Part shown: piece by piece, positions 39,106 through 48,774 of the stretch
Layout: each line of letters starts with the position of its first letter
How positions within the stretch are numbered: the first letter of the stretch is position 1
Source of the DNA: Shewanella saliphila
GTDB lineage: Bacteria; Pseudomonadota; Gammaproteobacteria; Enterobacterales; Shewanellaceae
Assembly: GCF_014648295.1 (NCBI RefSeq)
Contig: NZ_BMQV01000022.1
Coordinates: forward strand, 1 to 64,000
Direction of reading: 5' to 3'
Length of the DNA stretch: 64,000 nucleotides
Made by a program: the position numbers and the translations under genes
The notes under the pieces: generated by a model
Databases searched by the model: none
What the model was told of the DNA's origin: nothing
Seen by the model: only the letters and a program-made list of their open reading frames with translations

Positions 39106-41241
39106 TTAAATACTCATTTTTACTTTTACCGCAAAAGTACGTGGCTCACCAATGCGTAATGCACCGTATGCGTCACCAACGGCCCAAAACTCTTTATCAA
39201 ACAGGTTATCTACAGAGCCAATAATCGTTAACGACTTATCATAAAGAGTAGTGTTGTAGCTTGCCCCTGCATAAAATAAGTTATATGCAGGTAACTCCCA
39301 ATTATTATTGGAATCTAATGTTGTTTTTCCAAAATGTTTAGCGCCTAAATTAACCGCTAAACCTGGTATGGCGTCAAAATCATAATTAGTTTGTATCGTA
39401 AATTGTTCGTTAGGTGTACCAGCAACATCATTACCTTCCACTGCACTATTGGTTTTATCGTATGTCGCATCTAACAACATTAAATCGCCATATAAAGATA
39501 AATTATCGGTCACTTCCCATGCGGCACTAAATTCAAAACCTTGGTAAATACTCAGTCCATCCTGAATAAGGTAATTATCATCCGTGACCAATGTTGCACC
39601 ACGTTCAATACGGAACAGTGCAGACGTCATTGACCAACCGTCACCTGCGGTTTTAACGCCTAATTCATATTGCAGGCTTTCTAAAGGTGGCAATAATTCA
39701 TCAGCATTGGCATACGTTTCACCCACATAGGAAGTCGTACCTTCAAATGATTCAACATAACTAACATAATAGGTTGTATTCGTATCAGGCTTGTACATTA
39801 ATGCCGCAGTTGGAGTCACGGCGCTGTCTTCATTATATGCTTGATATGAAGAGAAATACTCGCTTGGAGTGTGCTCAATTTGAGTGCCCCTAATACCTAA
39901 TAACACTTCCCATTCGTCAGTAAGCGATATAAAGTCACTAACATAAAAAGACTCTTGTTTATCAGTCCAAGCCAGCGATAAATTATCTTCTAAGGTTGAA
40001 TTGTAAGCGGGTAAATCGACTGGGTCGTAAAGATTATCGGTGCCATACCCCCAAGTCACTTTGCGATTAGGGTCATTTCGGTAGGTAGTCGACTTTTGAT
40101 AAGACGCGCCAACTAATAAGCTGTGGCTTATGCTGCCAGTGTCAAATTCGCCATTAGCTTGTACCTGTACTTGGTCATAATTAACATCAAAATATTGGTC
40201 ATATAAGGCAATATCGATATCGCCGGTGGAACTTTCTAAATACGCTAAGGTTTTTACCCAACGAGTTTCATTTTTAGAATAGTCATACTCAAAACGAACA
40301 CTCCACGTTTCATCAATGTCCCAATTTAAGCTCGTAAGTGCCACGATATTTTTATAATCGTCAAAGGTACCTTCAGGGGCAATGCTACGAGTACCACTTA
40401 CAGTATCAGGCAATGATTCGCTGCTATCTAAATTATTGCTCATGGTTGTCCATGAGTTTTCAGTTAAACGATCACTGTAAATAACATCAACGGTCCAATA
40501 AAGAGAATCGGTGAGTTGCGCATCAAACGCTAATGAGGCGGTTTCACGATCAATGGTGCCATTTTCTAAATAAGTGTCACCTTCTTCTTTAACTAAATTA
40601 ACTCTAATACCATATTCATCATCTTCACCGATTCGAGTACTGGCATCGATATGCCCACTGAAGACACTGTCACTGCGCAAACCAAAATCAACAATAAGTT
40701 GATCTTCTTTGGCTTTTTTAGTGACATAATTCACTACCCCACCCGGTGCGGCCATGCCATACATGAAACCAGAAGCCCCCTTAAGTAAGGTGACTTGTTC
40801 AAAAGCTTCATAAGGTAATTCGCCACTAAAATTATTAATAGACATGCCATTTATTTTAAAGCTATTGGTATAATCTAATGGCAGACCACGCACCCGAATA
40901 GTCGAACCAAAGGTGCTGTATGCGCTACCATCAACTGATACTGAAGCTTCTCGGCTAAAAAGACTATCTAGCGTATTGACCTGACGGATCTCCATATCTT
41001 CAAGCGAAATCACATCGACCGAAAAAGGGGTTTCTAAGAGCGTTTTATTGCCTAACGCCCCCCCATTATTACCAGCGCTTAGCTCTGTCAATTTATGGCC
41101 GACAACACTGATCGATTCAATGTCATTATTATGTTGTTCAACGTCATCCTCTGCGGTCTCTGCGTAACTGTTTAGAGACAATGCACAAGCACATAAAGCA
41201 GCTAATTTGTTTTTGGAAAAGTGTAAACTATTGTTCTTCAT
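39106..41241 (-). CDS. TonB-dependent siderophore receptor
   Basis: 711 residues. A signal peptide (ALCACALSLNSYA) is followed by a TonB box-like segment (DIESISVVGHK), a plug domain (DSLFSREASVSVDG, RVRGLPLDYTN, GASGFMYGMAAPGGVVNYVTK) and a 22-strand barrel ending in the aromatic-poor KVKMSI. It imports a ferric siderophore across the outer membrane with TonB energy. The ligand is unknown. A Fur box lies upstream, and three membrane-protein genes follow on the same strand. Confidence 0.93.
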   Translation of the reverse strand: MKNNSLHFSKNKLAALCACALSLNSYAETAEDDVEQHNNDIESISVVGHKLTELSAGNNGGALGNKTLLETPFSVDVISLEDMEIRQVNTLDSLFSREASVSVDGSAYSTFGSTIRVRGLPLDYTNSFKINGMSINNFSGELPYEAFEQVTLLKGASGFMYGMAAPGGVVNYVTKKAKEDQLIVDFGLRSDSVFSGHIDASTRIGEDDEYGIRVNLVKEEGDTYLENGTIDRETASLAFDAQLTDSLYWTVDVIYSDRLTENSWTTMSNNLDSSESLPDTVSGTRSIAPEGTFDDYKNIVALTSLNWDIDETWSVRFEYDYSKNETRWVKTLAYLESSTGDIDIALYDQYFDVNYDQVQVQANGEFDTGSISHSLLVGASYQKSTTYRNDPNRKVTWGYGTDNLYDPVDLPAYNSTLEDNLSLAWTDKQESFYVSDFISLTDEWEVLLGIRGTQIEHTPSEYFSSYQAYNEDSAVTPTAALMYKPDTNTTYYVSYVESFEGTTSYVGETYANADELLPPLESLQYELGVKTAGDGWSMTSALFRIERGATLVTDDNYLIQDGLSIYQGFEFSAAWEVTDNLSLYGDLMLLDATYDKTNSAVEGNDVAGTPNEQFTIQTNYDFDAIPGLAVNLGAKHFGKTTLDSNNNWELPAYNLFYAGASYNTTLYDKSLTIIGSVDNLFDKEFWAVGDAYGALRIGEPRTFAVKVKMSI

Positions 41242-41330
41242 CGAATATCCTATTTAGTATTTATAAAAAATACACCTCTAAATAGATGTTTGCTTACTCG
41301 TTCAACATCACAAGATGAAAAAACTTTAAT

Positions 41331-41349
41331 ACTAATGATAATCGTTATC
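41331..41349. promoter_or_regulatory. Fur box upstream of the siderophore receptor
   Basis: actaatgataatcgttatc matches 16 of 19 positions of the Fur consensus GATAATGATAATCATTATC. It lies about 90 bases upstream of the receptor ATG. Confidence 0.85.
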
Positions 41350-41513
41350 AATATTATTTACACTACGGCTGTAATCTTTACTTTACTAAAGGCGGATGAT
41401 GAAAATTAAAGCAACAAAATAGTGAACTTCAACCAATAAATAAAAGCGGAAAACGTAAACCACGAACCGATTTACGTCGTATCAGTAACACTACCAATAA
41501 CAGAGTGCCTTAA

Positions 41514-41690
41514 ATGTTTTCATTCTTAAAATCAGACCCAATCAAAAAACTGCGTAAAACCTACGATCAAAAGCTTGAGCAAGCCATGCAAGCACAGCGT
41601 AAAGGCGACATTAAAACCTACTCACTATTAACCGCTGAGTCAGAAAACCTTTGGCAACAGATTGAAGCGCTAGAAAAATCGAGCAAATAA
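41514..41690 (+). CDS. Small DUF6435-type protein
   Basis: 58 residues, too short for common cut-offs but with a good coding pattern: it begins MFSFLKSDPIKKLRKTY, then a charged helix (LEQAMQAQRKGDIKTYS) and a C-terminal amphipathic helix. I believe this matches the DUF6435 family, from memory and unverified. It lies in a stretch otherwise empty of genes. No signal peptide. Function unknown. Confidence 0.75.
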   Translation: MFSFLKSDPIKKLRKTYDQKLEQAMQAQRKGDIKTYSLLTAESENLWQQIEALEKSSK

Positions 41691-41934
41691 GTTAACGACA
41701 AAGTGAATAACTGGCTATGTTTTGAAATACTGCAGTCTCGCTCAGACAGGATAATAATGGGGGAACAGCAAAAAAGCCGGCTACTTTAGTACAGGCCAAA
41801 GTTGGCTATAAAAGGTAGTAAAAAATGATATCTCATTAAATAAACATGAGTAATTTGTGAACAAACATAAGGAATAAATTAACCATAAGGCTTATGCTGA
41901 CTACCAAATCGATCGTCAGTTTGAGGACAACATT
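41691..41934. other. Intergenic region with no clear gene
   Basis: About 240 bases between two small genes. Only a weak hairpin (AGCCGGCT...AGTTGGCT, about 41782-41816) is visible. Confidence 0.4.
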
Positions 41935-42264
41935 ATGTGGTGGCGTGTCATCATTATTACCTTAGCCTTTTTATTGTTAGGTGCGCACTTTGTTCGCTTT
42001 AGTCAAACTGAGTGGGCTATCATCGCTTGTGTGATGCCGTTATTGATGTTTATCCGTCACAATATCATCAGTCAATTATTAAAGTTTACCCTACTATTAA
42101 GCGTTATTTTTATCTGGGCAGTCACCACGTTTAACTTTATAGACATGCGCATTAGCTTGTCTGAACCTTGGCTCAGACTGGCAATGATTATGGGTGGAGT
42201 GATGATATTTACCTTGTTTGCTGCGTTTTGTACCAATGGTTTAAACCAACGATTACGTCATTAA
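41935..42264 (+). CDS. Small integral membrane protein of unknown function
   Basis: 109 residues with about four hydrophobic helices (5-20, 27-41, 46-66, 82-101) and no charged catalytic site or signal sequence. I do not recognise a family. It converges on msrQ with only eight bases between stops, so the context does not tell its role. Confidence 0.6.
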   Translation: MWWRVIIITLAFLLLGAHFVRFSQTEWAIIACVMPLLMFIRHNIISQLLKFTLLLSVIFIWAVTTFNFIDMRISLSEPWLRLAMIMGGVMIFTLFAAFCTNGLNQRLRH

Positions 42265-42272
42265 TTGGCTCA

Positions 42273-42878
42273 TTATCGCTTTGGCATCAGCCATTTTTTG
42301 ATACTGACTCTGCGGTAAAGTAGTAATCCAACAAACAACGCAATATAAATACTCGGCTCAATAATTTCAGACTTTACTGACCAGTAAAAATGAATAGGCG
42401 CCAATAACGCAACCACATAAATCCAATTATGCAATGGTTGCCATTGTTTGCCCATTTTGCGTTTAATCTTGTTTGGTGATGTCAGCGCAAGCAAAGTCAC
42501 AATCATTAACGCGGCGGCACCCACTAAAATGTACGGCCGTTTAATCACCTCTTCAAACAATAATCCCCATGCAAACAACAAATCTAAGCTAATAAATGCA
42601 ACAATGTGCAATAGAGCATAAGCAAACACATACAAGCCGACTAAACGGCGTGTTTGCATAAGCGCTGCCAACTTAAAATGTTTGGCAATGGGTGAAATCA
42701 ATAAGGTGGCAAGTAAGCTATTTATCGCCCCCATGCCGGTGTAATGGATAATATATTGCACCGGGTCGCCACCCGCATTGTCTGTCATCACTAACGCAAC
42801 AAGATACAGAGCAGGCAATAAAAACACTACGTGCAGCACAACCTTAAGCCAAAACACACCGCGGGGGCTTAAACGCAT
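42273..42878 (-). CDS. msrQ: MsrQ (YedZ), heme-binding membrane subunit of the MsrPQ methionine sulfoxide reductase
   Basis: 201-residue inner-membrane heme b protein with about six helices that passes electrons from the quinone pool to MsrP. Heme-ligand histidines are in helix segments such as YALLHIVAFISL and PLHNWIYVVALLAPIHFYWS. The start directly abuts the msrP stop (shared base 42878), so the two are co-translated. Confidence 0.95.
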   Translation of the reverse strand: MRLSPRGVFWLKVVLHVVFLLPALYLVALVMTDNAGGDPVQYIIHYTGMGAINSLLATLLISPIAKHFKLAALMQTRRLVGLYVFAYALLHIVAFISLDLLFAWGLLFEEVIKRPYILVGAAALMIVTLLALTSPNKIKRKMGKQWQPLHNWIYVVALLAPIHFYWSVKSEIIEPSIYIALFVGLLLYRRVSIKKWLMPKR

Positions 42879-43915
42879 TAGTAAAACTTCCTTAAATCTA
42901 TGTTTTTATATAAATCAGCAACAAAGTCACCGTAACCATTGAACATTTGCGTAGGAATACGCTTAGCCGAAAAGAGTCCGCCCTCACCAATGCTACGTTC
43001 GCTTGCTTGCGACCAGCGCGGATGATCAACCTCAGGGTTCACGTTGGCATAAAAGCCATACTCATGTGAGGCTAATTGGTTCCAGCTTGTTGGTGGCTGT
43101 TTATCCATCACACGAATGCGCACTACCGACTTAATGCTCTTAAAGCCGTATTTCCATGGCACAACTAAACGGATCGGCGCGCCATTTTGTGGCGGCAGAG
43201 TCTTACCGTACAAGCCCACGGCTAAAAACGGTAATTCATTCATTGCTTCTGCAATGGTTAAACCTTCAACATACGGATAATGAATACCACCGCCCATTAA
43301 ACGGCTTTTTTGCCCTGGCATTTGCTCAGGATCAAACAAGGTTTCAAATGCTACATGGGTGGCATTTTGTTTCACCCCAGCCTCTTTTAATAAAGTCGCC
43401 AGTGAAAAACCGACCCAAGGTACCACCATCGACCACGCTTCAACGCAGCGTAATCGATAGGTCCGCTCCTCAAGAGCAAAGCGTTTAGTCAGTGCCGCTA
43501 AGTCAAGGGTAATGGGCTTATCAACTAAGCCATCAATGACCAATGTCCATGGGTCGACGTTAAAATCTTGGGCATTGTCATATGGGTCAGACTTACCGGT
43601 ACCAAACTCATAAAAGTTATTGTGGCGTGTGACTTTATCTTCTGGCGTTTTCACATCAGGCAACACAAATTGACGAGGTGTAGAGTAATTTAAGCTTTGA
43701 GTGGTAAATGCATTTTTGGCTTTTTGCTCGCCAAATAAATCAAATATGCCCGCTTGTACTTGCCCTGGTAAACTGGCGCCTAACGCACCTAAACCTAATA
43801 CTTTTATAATATTACGGCGGTCATTAAATACAGATTCAGGAGTCACTTGATTGTCAGCGACATGCCAAGGGGCCCGCTGCAATATGCCTGGAGTAAATCG
43901 ATTTTTACGCGCCAT
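42878..43915 (-). CDS. msrP: MsrP (YedY), periplasmic molybdoenzyme methionine sulfoxide reductase subunit
   Basis: 345 residues. A twin-arginine signal (Arg33-Arg34 in [15 protein letters not shown]) sends the folded protein to the periplasm. The molybdopterin-binding region contains the metal-ligand Cys157 ([17 protein letters not shown]). It repairs oxidised methionine in envelope proteins and uses electrons from MsrQ. Length and layout match E. coli MsrP (334). First gene of a two-gene operon. Confidence 0.95.
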   Translation of the reverse strand: MARKNRFTPGILQRAPWHVADNQVTPESVFNDRRNIIKVLGLGALGASLPGQVQAGIFDLFGEQKAKNAFTTQSLNYSTPRQFVLPDVKTPEDKVTRHNNFYEFGTGKSDPYDNAQDFNVDPWTLVIDGLVDKPITLDLAALTKRFALEERTYRLRCVEAWSMVVPWVGFSLATLLKEAGVKQNATHVAFETLFDPEQMPGQKSRLMGGGIHYPYVEGLTIAEAMNELPFLAVGLYGKTLPPQNGAPIRLVVPWKYGFKSIKSVVRIRVMDKQPPTSWNQLASHEYGFYANVNPEVDHPRWSQASERSIGEGGLFSAKRIPTQMFNGYGDFVADLYKNIDLRKFY

Positions 43916-44182
43916 AAATCACCTCTTAAAAGCTTATTTTGTTATTTTCTGCCATCTGTAATGAATAGACAGGTAAACGAATGTATTTATTTCAAATGAC
44001 ATAAAAAATAATGATTAATACTTTTTAACAAAAGCCTGATATCACTGACTATACGGCTTTACCAGTGGATTAGTTTTAAATTTAATCATTAACAATAAAA
44101 AATCATTAATTCCTTATTTTGCCCCTTGCAGGCAATTATTAGCCGTGCGACCCTTAACCATTATTTTCTATCGGTTTTTGTT

Positions 44183-45700
44183 ATGCCTTTTGCTGTGTCG
44201 TTAACTCCTCCTCAAATTGCAGCGCTGATTGCGGTTGCGTTTCTTGGCTTTTTAATTGGAGCATTAATCAATCAACGTTTAACTCGTCAACGCTGGGAAC
44301 AATTAAAAGAGCAACATGAACAAGAACACCTTGCATTAATCAACGAAGCCCATGCTGAAGTGTCGAGATTGCAAGATATGCTCGACGACAAAACGGATCA
44401 CAGTAATCATCTGCAAAATAAAATCGAAAGCTTAATTTCACAACTCTCAACAGCAGAAACCAAAGCCGATCGGGTTTATACCGTCGAACAGCAGCTAGTC
44501 GATGCTCAACATCGCTTGATGGAGTCTCAACTAAACTTAGCTAAATCAAATGCTATCCAACAAACCATATTGGTGAAAGCCGAAACCGAGCAAAAGTCAT
44601 TACAAGACAAAATCGCCCTACTCGAATCAGCAGAAGAACGGCTTAAACTGCAATTTGAAAATTTAGCCAATCGTATATTTGACGAGCGTAGCGAGAACTT
44701 TAAACAACAAAACGTCTCACAAATGGACGGCGTGCTTGGACCATTAAAACAACAGCTTGAGGGCTTTAGACGCCAAATTCACGAGTCTTATACCCATGAA
44801 CAGTCTGAACGTAGCGCGTTAAAACACCAGTTAGACCACCTGCGTGAACTTAATCTAAAAATGAGTCAGGATGCCATCAACCTCACTAAGGCATTAAAAG
44901 GCGATAACAAGCAGCAAGGCAACTGGGGCGAAGTGATTTTAGAGCGCGTACTACAAGAAAGTGGTCTACGCGAAGGCCATGAATACCATATTCAACAAGA
45001 TTTAAAAGACGACAACGGCAAACGTTTTAAACCCGATGTTATCGTCCATTTGCCAGAACAAAAAGATGTGGTGATTGACGCTAAAATGTCGCTAGTCAGC
45101 TATGAGCGTTATTTTAATAGCGAAGACAAAGACATCCGTGAGCAAGCCATCAAAGAACATGCACTGTCGATTAGGCAGCACATCAAGGGCTTGAGCCAAA
45201 AGGACTATCACAAACTGCATGGGCTTAAGAGTCTTGATTATGTGTTGATGTTTATTCCTATTGAGCCGGCCTTTTTGTTAGCCATTGAATACGACCCAAG
45301 CCTGGTTAATTTTGCCCTTGAACATAACATTATGCTGGTTAGCCCAACCAATTTATTAGTGGCCTTGCGAACTATTAACAACATTTGGCGCTATGAGTAT
45401 CAAAACCAAAATGCCCAAAACATTGCCAAGCAAGCTAGCCGCATTTACGACAAGCTTTGTGGCTACCTAGAAGACATGGAAAAGCTTGGCCGCGCATTAG
45501 ACAGTGCAGATAAAAGCTATCAAAACGCCATGTCAAAACTGTCTTCGGGTAAAGGCAACCTAATTAGACAAGCGCATGTTATGCAGCAGTTAGGTGTCGA
45601 CACCAGCAAGCAACTTGATAAACAGCTGTTAAACCGCGCGTTAGATGAGTCTATTGACGCTGGCGATGATGAAACTGACACACAATCAGTACAAAATTAA
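44183..45700 (+). CDS. rmuC: DNA recombination protein RmuC
   Basis: 505 residues from the ATG at 44183; a TTG at 44126 gives 19 more residues with no visible ribosome site. An N-terminal membrane helix (about 9-28, IAALIAVAFLGFLIGALI) is followed by a long coiled-coil (40-250) and a C-terminal restriction-endonuclease-like core (GNWGEVILERVLQESGL, FKPDVIVHLPEQKDVVIDAKMS). RmuC limits DNA inversions and has been linked to other DNA-processing roles. It is the usual length of the family. Confidence 0.92.
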   Translation: MPFAVSLTPPQIAALIAVAFLGFLIGALINQRLTRQRWEQLKEQHEQEHLALINEAHAEVSRLQDMLDDKTDHSNHLQNKIESLISQLSTAETKADRVYTVEQQLVDAQHRLMESQLNLAKSNAIQQTILVKAETEQKSLQDKIALLESAEERLKLQFENLANRIFDERSENFKQQNVSQMDGVLGPLKQQLEGFRRQIHESYTHEQSERSALKHQLDHLRELNLKMSQDAINLTKALKGDNKQQGNWGEVILERVLQESGLREGHEYHIQQDLKDDNGKRFKPDVIVHLPEQKDVVIDAKMSLVSYERYFNSEDKDIREQAIKEHALSIRQHIKGLSQKDYHKLHGLKSLDYVLMFIPIEPAFLLAIEYDPSLVNFALEHNIMLVSPTNLLVALRTINNIWRYEYQNQNAQNIAKQASRIYDKLCGYLEDMEKLGRALDSADKSYQNAMSKLSSGKGNLIRQAHVMQQLGVDTSKQLDKQLLNRALDESIDAGDDETDTQSVQN

Positions 45701-45797
45701 TCTTTATTTAATTAATACGCGCAATAGTAACCCTTAGGCGTAAGTAAACCGTATACCTTATCGCAAACGAAGTATTGAGGCGGAGATTCTCTTTTAA

Positions 45798-47726
45798 ATG
45801 CGTAACACTTGGGCTAAAAAACTGATTACTGGTGCATTAATTTTGGCAGCTCCCTTGGCTTTTATTAGCCAAGCCTGCGCGCTAACAACGCAGCAACAAA
45901 CGTACCTTGACGCTCGCAAAGCGCTCGACAACAAACAACTGGATAAGTACCAAACATTACGCAATAAATTAGCCGACTATCCGCTCACCGTTTACCTTGA
46001 TTACCATGCCAAAATGGATGGTATTATGCAATCATCAGGTAACTCTGCGCTCACTGCAATTAACCAGTTTGATACCACCCCGCTGTACAACAATCTTCGT
46101 TATCGTTACCTGCTCAATGCAGGTAAAAAACAGCGCTGGCAAGACTTTTTAGTGGTCTCTCCCGACACGCCAAACGACATTCGTCTGCAATGTTATTTTT
46201 ATCAGGCACAGCTTGATGCGGGTAATAAAGACATGGCATATAAAGGCATCGAGCGCTTATGGGTACATGGCTACTCGCGCCCCAATGAATGCGATCCAGT
46301 ATTTGATAAGTGGACAAAAGCGGGTCATCGCAGCCAAGAAGTCATTTGGCAACGCATGCTACTGAGCTTTAATGCCGGTCAATCTAGCCTATTGAGCTAT
46401 TTATCGAAAAAAATCACTCAACATAAAACCCAGGCTAAATTATTGATGTCGGTGTATCGCGACCCCAATATATTGCGCCACATGAACAAATTTGACAGTT
46501 CAAAGCCGATTATCGGCAATATTGTCGATGTGGGATTACGAAAACTGGCCCGTAAAGACTTACATCAAGCCATAAAATTGTATGTAAAGTATCAAAAAGC
46601 CAACCGTTTTAGTGACGTTGAAGCGCGCCAGCTTAACCGTTATTTAGTACGCCGAGCATTAATAAAACAAGACACTCAGCTGGTCAGCCATATCGACAAC
46701 ATGCTGCCATTACTGGCATCTGACGATTTATACGAAATGCGTTTACGCTGGGCACTGCGCGAGCTTGACTACAGCACAGTAGACACCTATTTGGGTTTAT
46801 TAAGTGATAAGGGTAAAGCCAATCCACGTTGGCTTTACTGGCAGGCTAAAATGCTTGCCCGCAAAGACAAAACTAAAGCAACAGAGTTACAGTCGGCGTT
46901 AAGTAGCCAACGTAATTTTTACGGTTTTAGTGCCGCAGAAGCGTTAGGTAATCCATTGTCGATGAACAATGACAATCTGGCGTCTAACCCTGAACTACAA
47001 GCTAAGCTGCATCAAGACAAAGGCCTTGCTCGAGTGATTGAACTCATGGCATTAGACAAAATTATCGACGCTCGTAATGAATGGGTTTACCTAATGCGCC
47101 GACATAACAATGACATGACTGGGCAGTACGGATTATACGCGCTACAACAGGGCTGGCATGGCTTTAGTGTTGAGTCGAGTATTCAAGGTAAATTGTGGGA
47201 CTCATTGGCACTGCGTTTCCCTCTGGCTGCCAATGATGAATTTGTTAAAGCCAGTAAAAAATATAACGTCAACATTGATGAAATTAGAGCGATATCACGC
47301 CGCGAAAGTGCATTTTATCCTTATGCAACATCAGGCGTGGGCGCGCGCGGTTTAATGCAATTAATGCCAGCAACCGCTAAACAAACTGCTAAAAAGAATA
47401 AAATTGCCTATAAGCAGGTTAAAGACTTATACGACCCTAAAGTCAACATCATGTTAGGCAGTGCTTATTACAGCGAGTTGCTCAAACAGTTTGACCAAAA
47501 CAGAGTCTTGGCCACCGCAGCCTACAACGCAGGTCCTGGCAGTGTGCGTCGCTGGCTTAAAGCGTCAGATGGCACCTTAGATGCCATGACATTTATTGAA
47601 ACCATTCCATACACCGAAACCCGAGAGTACGTGCAAGCCGTATTCAGTTATCGGATGATATTTCAACAAGATGGTCAATCAACCAATAGCATGTTTAGCC
47701 CTAAAGAACTGAGTTATCGATACTAG
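45798..47726 (+). CDS. slt: Soluble lytic murein transglycosylase
   Basis: 642 residues, exported by a signal peptide (cleavage near ISQACA). The long N-terminal U-shaped helical repeat domain is followed by a C-terminal SLT domain near 485-620, with catalytic Glu503 in SRRESAFYP and the signature GVGARGLMQLMPATAKQ plus AAYNAGPGSVRRW. It cleaves peptidoglycan glycan strands to form 1,6-anhydro ends. Single gene. Confidence 0.95.
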   Translation: MRNTWAKKLITGALILAAPLAFISQACALTTQQQTYLDARKALDNKQLDKYQTLRNKLADYPLTVYLDYHAKMDGIMQSSGNSALTAINQFDTTPLYNNLRYRYLLNAGKKQRWQDFLVVSPDTPNDIRLQCYFYQAQLDAGNKDMAYKGIERLWVHGYSRPNECDPVFDKWTKAGHRSQEVIWQRMLLSFNAGQSSLLSYLSKKITQHKTQAKLLMSVYRDPNILRHMNKFDSSKPIIGNIVDVGLRKLARKDLHQAIKLYVKYQKANRFSDVEARQLNRYLVRRALIKQDTQLVSHIDNMLPLLASDDLYEMRLRWALRELDYSTVDTYLGLLSDKGKANPRWLYWQAKMLARKDKTKATELQSALSSQRNFYGFSAAEALGNPLSMNNDNLASNPELQAKLHQDKGLARVIELMALDKIIDARNEWVYLMRRHNNDMTGQYGLYALQQGWHGFSVESSIQGKLWDSLALRFPLAANDEFVKASKKYNVNIDEIRAISRRESAFYPYATSGVGARGLMQLMPATAKQTAKKNKIAYKQVKDLYDPKVNIMLGSAYYSELLKQFDQNRVLATAAYNAGPGSVRRWLKASDGTLDAMTFIETIPYTETREYVQAVFSYRMIFQQDGQSTNSMFSPKELSYRY

Positions 47727-47756
47727 CTTTACACTCGCGCTCAGGGTAACGTATTA

Positions 47757-47783
47757 GATTGATGATCGATGGGATCATCAATC
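47757..47783. terminator. Perfect 11-bp hairpin between slt and the MoxR gene
   Basis: GATTGATGATC, a five-base loop, GATCATCAATC, starting 30 bases after the slt stop. There is no U-run, so its role as a terminator is uncertain. Confidence 0.5.
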
Positions 47784-47842
47784 TGCAAACCACCACTTAG
47801 CTACAACCTCAATCTCTAGAGGTTAAAATACTGGGAGCGTTC

Positions 47843-48754
47843 GTGTCGCAATCAACTATCGAAACCTTATTAAAACAACTAGCAAGCGTATTGTTAGGCA
47901 AGCCAGAGCAAATTAAACTGGCGGTAACCTGTATTCTTGCAAAAGGTCATTTACTGATTGAAGACTTGCCAGGTATGGGTAAAACCAGTTTATCCCAAGG
48001 CATTGCCAGCAGTTTAGGCATGAGCTACCAACGTATTCAGTTTACCAGCGACATGCTACCTGCCGACATTCTTGGGGTGTCGATTTACAGCAAAGAGCAG
48101 CAACAGTTTGTGTTTCATAAAGGCCCAGTATTTAACCAAATGCTGCTTGCCGATGAAATCAACCGTGCCAGCCCCAAAACTCAAAGTGCGCTGCTTGAAG
48201 CTATGGCTGAGCAACAAATCACTATCGATGGTATCACCCATCATTTAAGCTCACCTTTTTTTGTGATTGCCACTCAAAACCCATTAGATCAAGCCGGTAC
48301 TTTCCCGCTGCCAGAGTCACAACTTGATCGCTTTATGATGCGTATTTCGATTGGTTACCCAAGTCATGACGCCGAATTGGCCATGCTAAAAACCCACACT
48401 CAAGCCACTAAACAAGCTGCATTATCCCAATGCATTACCCCACAAGAGTTGTTATTGCTACAGCAACAAGTGGCGCAAGTGTCGGCGTCGGATGCGGTGC
48501 TGAATTACCTTATTGCCTTAGTCGATTATTCGCGCCAGCACGATGTGGCCAGTGGTTTATCGCCAAGGGCCAGCATTGCACTGTTGCAAGCAGCAAAAGC
48601 ATGGGCGTTTATTCACCAGCGCCAATATGTGGTACCAGAAGACATTCAAGCGGTATTTGCCTCGGTTGCAGAGCATCGTATTCGAAGCAGCAGTCAGTTT
48701 CAGGGGCAGGCACTGTCTGACACTATACTGGCCAGTGTTAACCCCATTCGCTAA
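47843..48754 (+). CDS. MoxR-family AAA+ ATPase
   Basis: 303 residues with GTG start after GGGAG. Walker A is in DLPGMGKTSL, Walker B is LLADEINRASPKTQ, and the sensor regions include ATQNPLDQAGTFPLPESQLDRFMMR. MoxR proteins are chaperone-like ATPases that help assemble or activate complexes, usually with a DUF58 protein. First gene of the moxR-DUF58-transglutaminase operon; DUF58 follows 20 bases later. Confidence 0.93.
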   Translation: MSQSTIETLLKQLASVLLGKPEQIKLAVTCILAKGHLLIEDLPGMGKTSLSQGIASSLGMSYQRIQFTSDMLPADILGVSIYSKEQQQFVFHKGPVFNQMLLADEINRASPKTQSALLEAMAEQQITIDGITHHLSSPFFVIATQNPLDQAGTFPLPESQLDRFMMRISIGYPSHDAELAMLKTHTQATKQAALSQCITPQELLLLQQQVAQVSASDAVLNYLIALVDYSRQHDVASGLSPRASIALLQAAKAWAFIHQRQYVVPEDIQAVFASVAEHRIRSSSQFQGQALSDTILASVNPIR

Positions 48755-48774
48755 CGCTAAGGGTCAACATTAAC

